This document shows positions 8,663 to 16,515 of a stretch of 22,884 bases of DNA, piece after piece (the stretch's first letter is position 1; each line of letters opens with the position of its first letter). The translations under genes and the position numbers were made by a program. The stretch comes from Pleurotus ostreatus/Saccharomyces cerevisiae fusant (taxonomy: Eukaryota > Opisthokonta): assembly GCA_024196135.1 (NCBI GenBank), contig JAMQCK010000441.1, forward strand, positions 1 through 22,884, in the 5' to 3' direction. The notes under the pieces are model-generated. The model made no database searches and was not told the DNA's origin. It worked only from the letters and a program-made list of their open reading frames with translations.

Positions 8663-10165
8663 ATGCTAGCCGTACACTGCTCTGGTCAACCGTATGAGGT
8701 GAGTGGATCTTGTAGCACTCATACCCTCAATCCTCGTACTCCTTTGTAACGCTCGACTTCCCAAATCCCATCTATCCCCCATATCATCTCGTCTACCCAT
8801 CCCCCTTCCTCGAGACCCACTCCTCCCCTCATTCCCTCATCCATCTCATGACGACCTCACGCCTCCAAACAGATCGGCCTTGCCCACGGCCGGGCCGCCG
8901 CCGCTCAAGTTGCCTCCTGCATCGCGTTCTACCGCGCCTTCTTCGAGCGGTCGGCGCAGCTCAACTGGGAGCGCGTGTGCGAGGAGGCGAGGAAATTCCT
9001 GCCTTACCTTGAGAAGGAGTGGGCGCGGTATGTGGAGGAGATGAGGGGTGAGTGGGGCGTCTTCAGCGCCTGCTCTTTAGCTCTGGCTGGCAAGCATCGT
9101 GGTCTTCTCGACGATCTCACAGGCGTTGGCGAGGAGACTCGCCGGGTCGGGCTCCAGGGCACAATTAGCTGATATACCGTTCGTCACCGCAGGTCTAGCT
9201 GAAGGCGCTGGACAGCCCTTCTTGTCTATCTTGGCGCTTAATGTACGCACGGAGATTGCGTACGGAATGGAGAAGAAGAAGGAGAACGATGGGTGCACGG
9301 CGATGAGTCATTACTCCGACGGGAGCGCCTTTCTGGCGCAGAACTGGGATGTAAGTGCATTGGTCCACCTTTGCTATACCTACGTATTCCTCGGTGCCCT
9401 AGGTCCCGGCCCCTCACCCACGCACCATTCACTCGCTCACCCAAGGGCTTACAGTGGCTCCCCTCGCAAAAGGCCAACCTCATCGCCTGCCACATCACCC
9501 AACCCGGCAAGCCCTCCATCAGCATGATCACCGAAGCAGGCATCATCGGCAAGATTGGGTTCAACGACCGCAGCGTCGGCGTCACACTCAATGCCATCCG
9601 CGCCGTGGGCGTCCGCTTCGATGCGCTGCCGACCCATCTAGCTTTGCGGGCGGCGCTGGAGGCGGAGTCGCGTGCGCAAGCGGTTGAGAGGCTAGAATCG
9701 GCTGGCGTGGCGGCGGCGTGCCACATTTTGGTCGCGGATGGGAGTGGGCCGGCGATAGGCCTTGAATGCACGACAAAGGATGTCGTGCGGGTGGAGAATA
9801 ACGGCGGCCCGGGCTGCGTGGTGCATACCAATCACTTCTTGGTGCCGCACAAAGGGCTGGACGATCCGTGCATCTTGTGGAAAGACTCGGTCCCGCGGCT
9901 CAAGCGCATCAAAGTGCTGGTAGGTCAGGCGAAGGCGAAGGGGGAGGTGAAGATGTCAATGGAGGACATTGAGTTGATGTTGGAGGACGAGGAGGGGTTT
10001 CCGACGTCGATCTGTCGGGAGGTGGACCCGAAGAAGGAGTGGACAAGCTCGACTTTGTTTAGTATTGTGATGGATCTGAAGAGAGGGGAGGCACGTGTGC
10101 GCGAGGGGAGGCCTGTACGGGCAGAAGGCGAACTTTTGTTGAAGCCAGCTTCTTTGCAATCTTAA
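8663..10165 (+). CDS. Isopenicillin N acyltransferase (AAT)-like Ntn hydrolase, peptidase family C45
   Basis: Exons: 8663-8698, 8873-9047, 9193-9350 and 9455-10165 give 359 residues, close to the 357 of Penicillium acyl-CoA:isopenicillin N acyltransferase. The fold is an N-terminal-nucleophile hydrolase made as a proenzyme that cuts itself before Cys. NDGCTAMSH places the nucleophile at Cys105 (Gly104-Cys105 bond), at nearly the same position as in the fungal enzyme. Other family marks are MLAVHCSGQPYEIGLAHG at the start, ALNVRTEI, AQNWDW, and VVHTNHF before the last third. The C-terminus (SLQS) lacks the peroxisomal SKL/ARL-type signal of the penicillin enzyme, so a cytosolic location is likely. 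No beta-lactam synthetase genes are nearby; penicillin synthesis is not implied, and the substrate is unknown, probably an amide or acylated peptide. The start was chosen on family fit; an in-frame ATG at 8543 would add 40 residues. Introns (174, 145, 104 bp) are longer than in neighbouring genes. Confidence 0.92.
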
Positions 10166-10300
10166 TTTCTGCCGTACATCTGCCGTATGCGTGTGATGAA
10201 TGTTCATGGATAGCAATGGGAATTGTCAACATGGCTGAGGCACCTTTGCTCTCGCTGAAAGCGGTTCCCCGGGTGATCCATGGTTCGACTTTTGTCGAGG

Positions 10301-10538
10301 CGCGTCACGGATTTGACCAAGTGCTGACGCGCGCATTCACGGCTGAGTCAAACCCCTGTGCATAGCGCTGGGCGGGGCGTCTGATTGGACTATCTAATCT
10401 GATACGGGTCTGATCCATCGGACGAGACCGGTCGCGACGCGGTCATTTGTTCGAACGCGACGCGCGGCGCGTCAACGGACGCGATCACATGCACGCGTGT
10501 TGACCGTGATGTGACATAACGGGCAGTTTTTATTTAAG
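10301..10538 (+). promoter_or_regulatory. RNR2 promoter with Mlu-box (MCB) cluster and TATA-like element
   Basis: ACGCG or its complement occurs at about 10302, 10327, 10437, 10455, 10460, 10468, 10479 and as a full ACGCGT at 10493-10498. This is the binding core of the MBF (Mbp1/Res-Cdc10) G1/S regulator, which drives RNR genes in other fungi. A TATA-like TATTTAAG lies at 10531-10538, about 90 bp before the ATG. The sites are seen directly; MBF control is inferred. Confidence 0.7.
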
Positions 10539-10626
10539 ACGGCCTCCCCCCGTTCTCGTCTCCTTGCTCCCGACCACCACCTCGCTCTTGGTCATATCAC
10601 CCACTTCCTCTTCCCCGCCTAGCATC

Positions 10627-12155
10627 ATGTCTTCCTCCCGCGCCACCTCCCCTGTCCGCGTTGCGCGTGCCACCACGCCGGGTCCCACCCCGAGCAAGAA
10701 GGTACGTGTAGCCGCCCCTTGGCGCGTCGCGTCGCGTCTGACCGTCTTTACGTAGGCTGCTGCCGCTCTGGAGAAGTTCTCCCTCGAGTCGCCTACCAAG
10801 GCTTCTGCGAAGCAGGTTGTCGACGATGAGAAGCGCTCGGTGTCCCCCGCGTCTGTGACCGAGGAGGTCAAGGCCCCGAAGGAGAAGGCGACTGAGCTTC
10901 AGGACACGACGGACGACGACGACTGGCGCTTCCAGTACGTCGGCGAGGTGGAACTTCCGGAATGTGAGTGGCAGATCTTATCGCGCGTCGACGCGTCTTA
11001 CTTATCACATTGTCTCAGCCGAAGAGCCTCTGCTCAAGGAGTCCATCCGCCGCTTCGTCCTCTTCCCCATCCAGTACCCTGAGGTGCGCGACGCGTCCCC
11101 CTGCTAATTACGCGTGTACTGACGCGTATCAGATCTGGCAAATGTACAAGAAGGCTGAGGCATCGTTCTGGACTGCCGAGGAGATGGACCTGTCCAAGGA
11201 CCTTCACGACTGGCAGAACCGCATGAACGACAACGAGCGCCACTTCATCTCCCACGTCCTCGCCTTCTTCGCCGCCTCCGACGGCATCGTCAACGAGAAC
11301 CTCCTTGAGCGTTTCTCTGGCGAGGTCCAAGTCCCCGAGGCTCGCTGCTTCTACGGCTTCCAGATCATGATGGAGAACATCCATTCCGAGACCTACTCCC
11401 TTCTCATTGACACCTACATTCGCGAGGCCGCCGAGCGCGAGCACCTCTTCAATGCCGTCGAGACCATCCCCTGTGTCGCGCGCAAGGCGCAGTGGGCTCT
11501 CCGGTGGATCAACGACGACCGTTCTTCCTTCGGCATCCGCCTCGTCGCCTTCGCCGCCGTCGAGGGTATCTTCTTCTCCGGCAGCTTTGCCAGCATCTTC
11601 TGGCTCAAGAAGCGCGGTCTCATGCCCGGTCTCACCTTCTCCAACGAGCTCATCACTCGCGACGAGGGGATGCACACCGACTTTGCCTGCCTGCTGTTCG
11701 CTCACCTCCGCCGTCGCCCCCACCCCGACGTTGTCCGCCGTATCATCATGGAGGCTGTCACGATCGAGCAGGAGTTCTTGACTGGTATGTTCTCAACCTT
11801 CCATCGCTCAACGTCTTTACTCACGAGCCCTCAGATGCGCTGCCCGTCAGCCTCATTGGCATGAACTCGACGCTCATGTGCCAGTACATCGAGTTCGTCG
11901 CCGACCGCCTGCTCGTCGCTCTCGGCAACGAGAAGGTGTACAACGTGACGAACCCGTTCGACTTCATGGACATGATCTCGCTCCAGGGCAAGACCAACTT
12001 CTTTGAGAAGCGTGTGTCGGACTACAAGATGGCGGCGGTGAACAACACCGGCGAGGTCAAGTCGTCTGGGAAGACTTTGTTAGTCGCCTTCATTGTTCTT
12101 GACGTCTACATGGTTGCTGACGACTGTCTCTAGCGTCCTGGACGAGGACTTCTAA
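10627..12155 (+). CDS. RNR2: Ribonucleoside-diphosphate reductase small subunit (class Ia R2)
   Basis: Supplies the diiron-tyrosyl radical that lets the large subunit reduce NDPs to dNDPs. Exons: 10627-10701, 10756-10963, 11019-11083, 11133-11784, 11835-12078 and 12134-12155 give 421 residues. All metal ligands are present: D166, E197, H200, E260, E294 and H297, with the radical tyrosine at Y204 in ENIHSETY. The spacing of these residues matches mouse R2. The C-terminal tail FVLDEDF is the large-subunit docking peptide, split by the last intron so that the final exon holds only its end. Residues 1-85 form a Ser/Pro/Lys-rich extension before the [12 protein letters not shown] segment, probably a degradation or localisation tail. 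The gene follows a promoter full of G1/S Mlu boxes, and further boxes lie in introns 1-3. It is a catalytically complete R2, not the radical-less Rnr4 type. Confidence 0.98.
10991..11127. promoter_or_regulatory. Four ACGCGT Mlu boxes inside RNR2 introns 2 and 3
   Basis: Perfect ACGCGT palindromes lie at 10991-10996 (intron 2) and at 11091-11096, 11110-11115 and 11122-11127 (all within the 49 bp intron 3, the last close to the acceptor). Intron 1 has three overlapping-type CGCGT half sites near 10721-10737. About eight other ACGCGT palindromes occur in the remaining 22 kb. Whether the intronic sites bind MBF is untested. Confidence 0.55.
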
Positions 12156-12926
12156 GCGGTCTGCTAGGCGCATTGTGTTGTTTGTTTGTGGGCCCGTGTA
12201 GCGTTGGTGGATCATGCTTTCCTGCGATTCGAGTATCCTGCATGCTCTCATGCGATCCGTATATCTGTTTCTATCATATCGGTATGTATCACTCATCGTT
12301 TTGCAATCTGTACATTAGCATACAAGTCAGACCATATAGACCATGGTTGGGAGCGTAGTTTGCGTGTGATGTGTGTCAATGCGGCTGAGGGCGAGCACGA
12401 CGAAAGGTGAGCGCGGTATGATTGGGGTGCTGCGGCGAAGAGTGTTGGGGCGGAGGGAGATGACTACATTATGAGCAGCAGCACAAACCACAGGCGACGT
12501 CCGTGCGTTTGTTGTCTGCTGTTATGCTAAGCTTGTTGACTTGGGCGGTCCACGTGATCGACATGGTGGCGTGGGAAAACAATGCGCTTGTCCTTGTTTG
12601 GCGACTTCCTCATTTGTACCTGTCCTTGTTCTTGACGGTCATGGCCTACAAGCTGCGACGACAGACGGGCGCCTACTTATATGTCTGTTTGCACAGGGTT
12701 CTCGATGCGAGAATCCTTCATTCCGAGGTACCCTCCATATGTGGACGCAGGACAGTGCTGGCGCGCTGATCCGGATTCAAGAGGCAGGCATCGCTTGTTC
12801 GGCGCGCGCAAATAATACATAAACCATCGATAGATATGCGAATAATACGTGCTTCGACGACGTTCCTTCTTCCAGCAGCTTGCCAGTGGTTAGGACCCAA
12901 GCAGTTCACTTCAGGATGCAAGCGGC
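12156..12926. other. RNR2 3' UTR and downstream flank of secreted-protein copy A
   Basis: No gene supported. The left part is the RNR2 3' UTR. From about 12503 to 12865 the sequence aligns, with many substitutions, to 14281-14690, which lies at the same place relative to copy B. The frames open here are not conserved in register between the two copies, so this looks like duplicated noncoding flank. Confidence 0.55.
12503..12865 (+). repeat. Direct repeat unit 1 (downstream flank of copy A)
   Basis: Pairs with 14281-14690. Anchors are GTGCGTTTG.TGTC, GCTTGTTGACTT, TGTTTGGCG.CTT, GGGCGCC and AATAATAC.TGC.TCGACG, in the same order and near-equal spacing. The pair shows that copies A and B arose by a direct duplication with an offset of about 1.78 kb. 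Confidence 0.7.
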
Positions 12927-13280
12927 TCAGTTGGTGACGCAGGTGAGGACGCCGCTGCCGTCCTTGTGGCAAACTGGGGGTTTCGTCAGCTCTGCGTTGC
13001 ACGAGGAGCTCTGTCACCCTCGAGGAGCTCTGCCCTCCCTCGAAGTGAGTGGGCTTGCACTTACCACCCTCAGCCGTGCCGTCAGCGCTCTTGAAGGCGC
13101 AATCATGGCCCTCACCATAGTGGTTGCTGCCGTTGCAGGCGTCGACTGGAAAGAGGTGAGCTTTTAGCGCGGTCGTGATAAACTGGACTCACCAGGGTTG
13201 TCGGCGAGCAGAGTAGCGGCAGAGGCCTGGCCGAAGAAGACGGCGAAGGCGGCGACGATGGCGACGGCGAACTTGTACAT
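12927..13280 (-). CDS. Small secreted four-cysteine protein, copy A
   Basis: Exons on the minus strand: 13280-13193, 13145-13065 and 12973-12927 (TGA), 71 residues. Residues 1-21 (MYKFAVAIVAAFAVFFGQASA) are a clear signal peptide with an ASA cleavage site. The mature part of about 50 residues has four cysteines spaced C-x11-C-x12-C-x9-C, compatible with two disulfides, and is Gly/Asp-rich with motifs CNGSNHYGEGHDC and CHKDGSGVLTC. It ends VTN where copies B and C end VPN. The product is presumably exported; family and role are not recognised, and effector-like, antimicrobial or cell-surface roles are all possible. Intron 2 is 91 bp against 52 and 54 bp in the other copies because of an internal repeat. 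Transcription is probably from a TATATAAG box at 13366-13373. Confidence 0.9.
12988..13032 (-). repeat. 19-bp repeat expansion in intron 2 of copy A
   Basis: The heptamer AGCTCTG begins at 12988, 13007 and 13026 on the plus strand, exactly 19 bp apart. On the gene strand each unit begins CAGAGCT, so each adds a CAG that could act as a 3' splice site. Removing two units (38 bp) would bring the intron to 53 bp, the size seen in copies B and C. Confidence 0.75.
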
Positions 13281-13365
13281 TGTTGTGGATGTAGAGAAGG
13301 GTGAGTGTGCTTTCTTGGTGTCGTAGAGGCGGTTGACTGATGAGGATGAGAGGCAGCGTCGCTGG

Positions 13366-13373
13366 CTTATATA
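13366..13373 (-). promoter_or_regulatory. TATA box of secreted-protein copy A
   Basis: TATATAAG on the minus strand, 86 bp before the ATG. The core promoter around it, GGATAGACGGCGAATTTTGG, and the leader CTCATCCTCATCAG are shared with copy C. Confidence 0.7.
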
Positions 13374-14280
13374 CGCCAAAATTCGCCGTCTATCCGGACT
13401 CGCCTTGGGCTCTCTGACGACGCTCCGTCATCGTAGAGGAGCGCGTCTGGCTCTGCATCGAGCGTTACGGCCATATTTGTGGAGTCGAAATGTATGCCTC
13501 TCTTGCGGGCAAGACCGTGAGGGAGTTTAGGGTGAGGCTCTGTTCATTCAAGGAGCTAACCATCGCTGACTGATGAGGTTAGGCCGCTTGTTTCGCGACG
13601 TTGAGTGGCTCGTTCGATCCATCAAGATGCTCGTTTTACCCTGCGCGTTGCTCGTTTGAGGCATCTCGTGAACATATCGTGGAGCCCTCAATCGGCGGCG
13701 GATGGGAGAAGGTGGATGGTCTATTCGTTGAAGCGGTCATGGTTGTTGCGTCGAGGCGGCCATTGCGATTCAGTCAATAGGCGAGGAGATCATCCGCGGC
13801 ACTGCTTGGCCCCCACTCGACTACTCGGACAGGATTGACCACCGTTTCGTGACTGAATTGATGGCAGGGTAGGTCGCGGGCTTCCATTGAGATCATAACT
13901 CACTCCATAGGGCGCTTCGTGACGGGCGAACATACACATCTGCAGTCTTATTGAGTAGGGTCGACCTCTGGACTTCGTTCAACGACCGCTTCGGCGCAGG
14001 ACGTGGACCTCTTTCCCGCTGTCTGACCAGAATGTCAACCCCCAAGGCGGCCTCGCTCGCCTTGACGGCGCCCATTTCCTGCGATCACCCAAATTACTTA
14101 GCGGCGGCTCCACTTTGCTGATGGTTTTGGTATATTCTTTTCAGCCCATCAACACAGCTCTTATAGTCTACTTACTGTCTCCAAATCTGTGGGGCCCGTG
14201 CGAGCGGCAGGTGGATGGGTGCTCAAGTTGAAGGAAACGCCCAAGCAGCAACGCGGTGACCTCGAGCGAGCGACCCGTCA

Positions 14281-14690
14281 GTGCGTTTGCTGTCTTCTGT
14301 TCTGCTCGGCTTGTTGACTTTGGACGCTCCACGGATACAGGTCCACGGGTTTGTCCTGTTTGGCGCCTTACCCTTTCGTATTTATTCTTGCTCCTGACGT
14401 CCATATCTGCATCGTCGGGCGCCAACGCCAGTCCTTTCGCCACCATATCTGCCGCCCTACTGAATTACGCAGTCGATTGCACAAAATCGCGATACTCGAC
14501 CGCTTTCCGTCTCTTCGTATCCTTCGCCCCTCAATGGAGCCAGGTCGAAGGACACCGACTCGCGCAATCATGACCATTTTTCGAAGCTTAAGCAGGCAAG
14601 GACCACTTTGACGCGTCGGACGATGATTCCTTCAGGTCATACATAACAAGTCTCAGATAAATATTCAAATAATACATGCGTCGACGTTCA
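14281..14690 (+). repeat. Direct repeat unit 2 (downstream flank of copy B)
   Basis: Partner of 12503-12865, in the same orientation. The match is patchy but collinear and ends just outside the stop codon of copy B. Confidence 0.7.
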
Positions 14691-14703
14691 ACCACCCCGC
14701 AGC

Positions 14704-15023
14704 TTAGTTCGGGACGCAGGTGAGCACACCGCTGCCGTCCTTGTGGCAAACTGGAGGGCGCCGTCAGCTCGCGTCGCCCAAGGTGAGCGGATTCGTGCTT
14801 ACCACCCTCAGCAGTGCCGTCAGCGCTCTTGAAAGCACAGTCATGACCGTCGCCGTAGTGGTTGCTGCCGTTGCAAGCATCGACTTGGAGAAGGTGAGTT
14901 TCCGGCCCACTTCGGAGGGAACAGGCTTGACTTACCAGGGTTGTCGGCGAGCAGAGTCGCGGCGGAGGCCTGGCCGAAGAAGACGGCGAAGGCAGCGACG
15001 ATGGCGACGGCGAACTTGTACAT
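14704..15023 (-). CDS. Small secreted four-cysteine protein, copy B
   Basis: Exons on the minus strand: 15023-14936, 14883-14803 and 14750-14704 (TAA), 71 residues. It is identical to copy C except for E to D in the NHYGDGHDC segment, with the same signal peptide and C-x11-C-x12-C-x9-C pattern. Both introns are 52 bp at the same positions and phases as in A and C but of unrelated sequence. The intron 1 acceptor is AAG rather than the CAG of the other copies, slightly weaker but functional in fungi. The promoter differs from that of A and C: TATAAATA in a short palindrome (GGTATAAATACC) and little similarity upstream of it, while the leader CTCATCAGCCAACCGCC is shared. It appears intact and may be regulated differently. 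Confidence 0.9.
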
Positions 15024-15113
15024 TGTAGGAGATGTGGGTGAAGGTAAGTGCGTTTGGCTGGTGTGGTTGAGGGGGCGGTTGGCTGATGAGGAGAAAAGGC
15101 GCTGCCGACCCGG

Positions 15114-15121
15114 TATTTATA
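15114..15121 (-). promoter_or_regulatory. TATA box of secreted-protein copy B
   Basis: TATAAATA on the minus strand, about 90 bp before the ATG, embedded in the palindrome GGTATAAATACC. Confidence 0.65.
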
Positions 15122-16098
15122 CCTTTCCTCTGCCGTGGACTTCGCGCATTCAAGTCCAACAGACTTGGCTCCCCACCTCTGTCACCCACCAGGCGGTGAA
15201 TGCGAGTCTATAGCCCGCAACTCACGCTCCACTCACCCAATGTCGGTACCCGCCCTCGAAACGCTACGCGTGACATCAACCGTGACGCGCTCCTCACATG
15301 TTGCTGCGAACTGATTGACGACCTGTGGAATCGTTTTAGGACACATCCCCAACAATCGCGACCTCTGTGTCACATCTGCGGGCAAAGAATGTGGGCTCCA
15401 CAATCCGGGAGGCAATGAGTAGGTCGTTCGGGTCGTGTTGGTAGGGCCCTAAACAGTCTATACCGGAACCATCAGCTAAGTGGAGTCGACTGTGCGTAAT
15501 TTTGGTCACCGCAGGAAATGGGCGCTGTCGAGGCGAGCAGCGCCGCCTTGGTGTTGACGTCGTACAAGGTCTAGTGGCCCGAAGGTGGCGGGTGACACCA
15601 GTACCTGGGTGAGCTGACATCGTTCAGGTCGATATCGAGGGTATTCACCACTTCGCCAGTCTACTCGTAGTCCGCCAGAATACGCGTACTCCTTGGTCGC
15701 GTAGTGCTATATGTGGTGAGTTATGATCTCGACGGAAGCCTCAACCTACGCTGCCACCCATTCAATTCATGAAACGGTGGTCAATCCTGTCCGCGTATTC
15801 GGGTGGGGGCCAAGCAGTGCCGCGGATAATCTCCTCGCCTATCAACTGAATTGCTATGACCGCCTCGACGCAATGGTCATGACTGCTTCGACGAACAGAC
15901 TATCCACCCTCTCGCATCCGCAGCAAATTGAGGGCTCCACGGATTGTTCACGAGACGCCTCAAACGAGCAACCCATCGCATCCAACGACCACCATAACGT
16001 CTCAACACGAGCGGCCTAACCTCACCAGTCACCAACAGGTGGCTACCTTGAATGGTCAGCGCATCAAGTCCAGCCCGGATAGACGGCGAATTTTGGGG

Positions 16099-16106
16099 TA
16101 TATAAG
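16099..16106 (+). promoter_or_regulatory. TATA box of secreted-protein copy C
   Basis: TATATAAG about 96 bp before the ATG, preceded by the same GGATAGACGGCGAATTTTGG block as in copy A. Confidence 0.7.
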
Positions 16107-16194
16107 CCCATCGACGCTGGCTCTCATCCTCATCAGCCAACCGCCTCTCACCACCACGACTAAATACTCACCTTCGCCTCTTCCATCCAACAAC

Positions 16195-16515
16195 ATGTAC
16201 AAGTTCGCCGTCGCCATCGTCGCCGCCTTCGCCGTCTTCTTCGGCCAGGCCTCTGCCGCGACTCTGCTCGCCGACAACCCTGGTGAGCCACTCCCGCTCT
16301 TCGTAACCGCGACGAACGCTCACCTTCTCCCAGTCGACGCCTGCAACGGCAGCAACCACTACGGCGAGGGCCACGACTGCGCCTTCAAGAGCGCCGACGG
16401 TACTGCTGAGGGCGGTAAGTACTTGTGTCTCCTGCGGCAGTCAAGCAGATCTGACCCAACATCTCCAGTCTGCCACAAGGATGGCAGCGGTGTCCTCACC
16501 TGCGTGCCCAACTAA
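16195..16515 (+). CDS. Small secreted four-cysteine protein, copy C
   Basis: Exons: 16195-16282, 16334-16414 and 16469-16515 (TAA), 71 residues. Signal peptide at 1-21, mature peptide with four cysteines spaced C-x11-C-x12-C-x9-C, ending TCVPN. Both introns (51 and 54 bp) interrupt codons for valine (G|TC), as in A and B. In exon 1 only 1 of 88 bases differs from copy A, while exon 2 has about 8 silent differences in 81. The promoter is homologous to that of copy A. Intact, presumably secreted; biological role not recognised. Confidence 0.9.
   Translation: MYKFAVAIVAAFAVFFGQASAATLLADNPGEPLPLFVTATNAHLLPVDACNGSNHYGEGHDCAFKSADGTAEGGKYLCLLRQSSRSDPTSPVCHKDGSGVLTCVPN

Larger units (their letters stand above)
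12927..13915 (+). repeat. Inverted repeat arm 1 (copy A and its upstream region)
   Basis: Aligns in opposite orientation with about 15705-16515. The alignment covers the gene, TATA region, and upstream sequence to about 13915, with long matching blocks such as GCACTGCTTGGCCCCCAC and GACAGGATTGACCACCGTTT. About 130 bp around 13405-13540 exist only in this arm. Divergence is visible throughout, so the duplication is not recent. Confidence 0.85.
13281..14703. other. Region between copies A and B
   Basis: No gene supported. The left half (to about 13915) is the upstream part of inverted repeat arm 1. From 14281 it is the downstream flank of copy B. The middle (about 13916-14280) has no alignment I can see and no coding signal. 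Confidence 0.6.
15024..16194. other. Region between divergent copies B and C
   Basis: Divergent promoter region of about 1.2 kb. From about 15705 rightward it is arm 2 of the inverted repeat. About 15122-15704 shows no coding signal and no clear repeat; it contains two isolated ACGCGT sequences (15266 and 15682). The frames at 15723-16019 and on the opposite strand are not conserved as proteins in the other arm. Confidence 0.55.
15705..16515 (-). repeat. Inverted repeat arm 2 (copy C and its upstream region)
   Basis: Mirror partner of 12927-13915. Similarity starts near GAGTTATGATCTC (about 15718) and runs through the promoter and gene to the stop of copy C; the 3' flanks of A and C then differ. 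The two arms enclose about 1.8 kb with copy B. Confidence 0.85.

Noticed and set aside
9099..9527. 142-codon frame running through intron 2 and exon 3 of the acyltransferase-like gene
   Set aside because: It overlaps the true exon, but its first part is intron sequence. The family alignment requires joining EEMRG directly to LAEGAGQPF.
11034..11723. 229-codon minus-strand frame opposite RNR2
   Set aside because: The antisense of GC3-rich coding sequence stays open by composition. It mirrors RNR2 exons and runs across a spliced intron of the sense gene.
13605..13838. Frame in inverted repeat arm 1 with partial protein similarity to a frame in arm 2
   Set aside because: The similarity follows from DNA homology of the arms. 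Starts, ends and reading register are not conserved, and differences are not biased to third positions.
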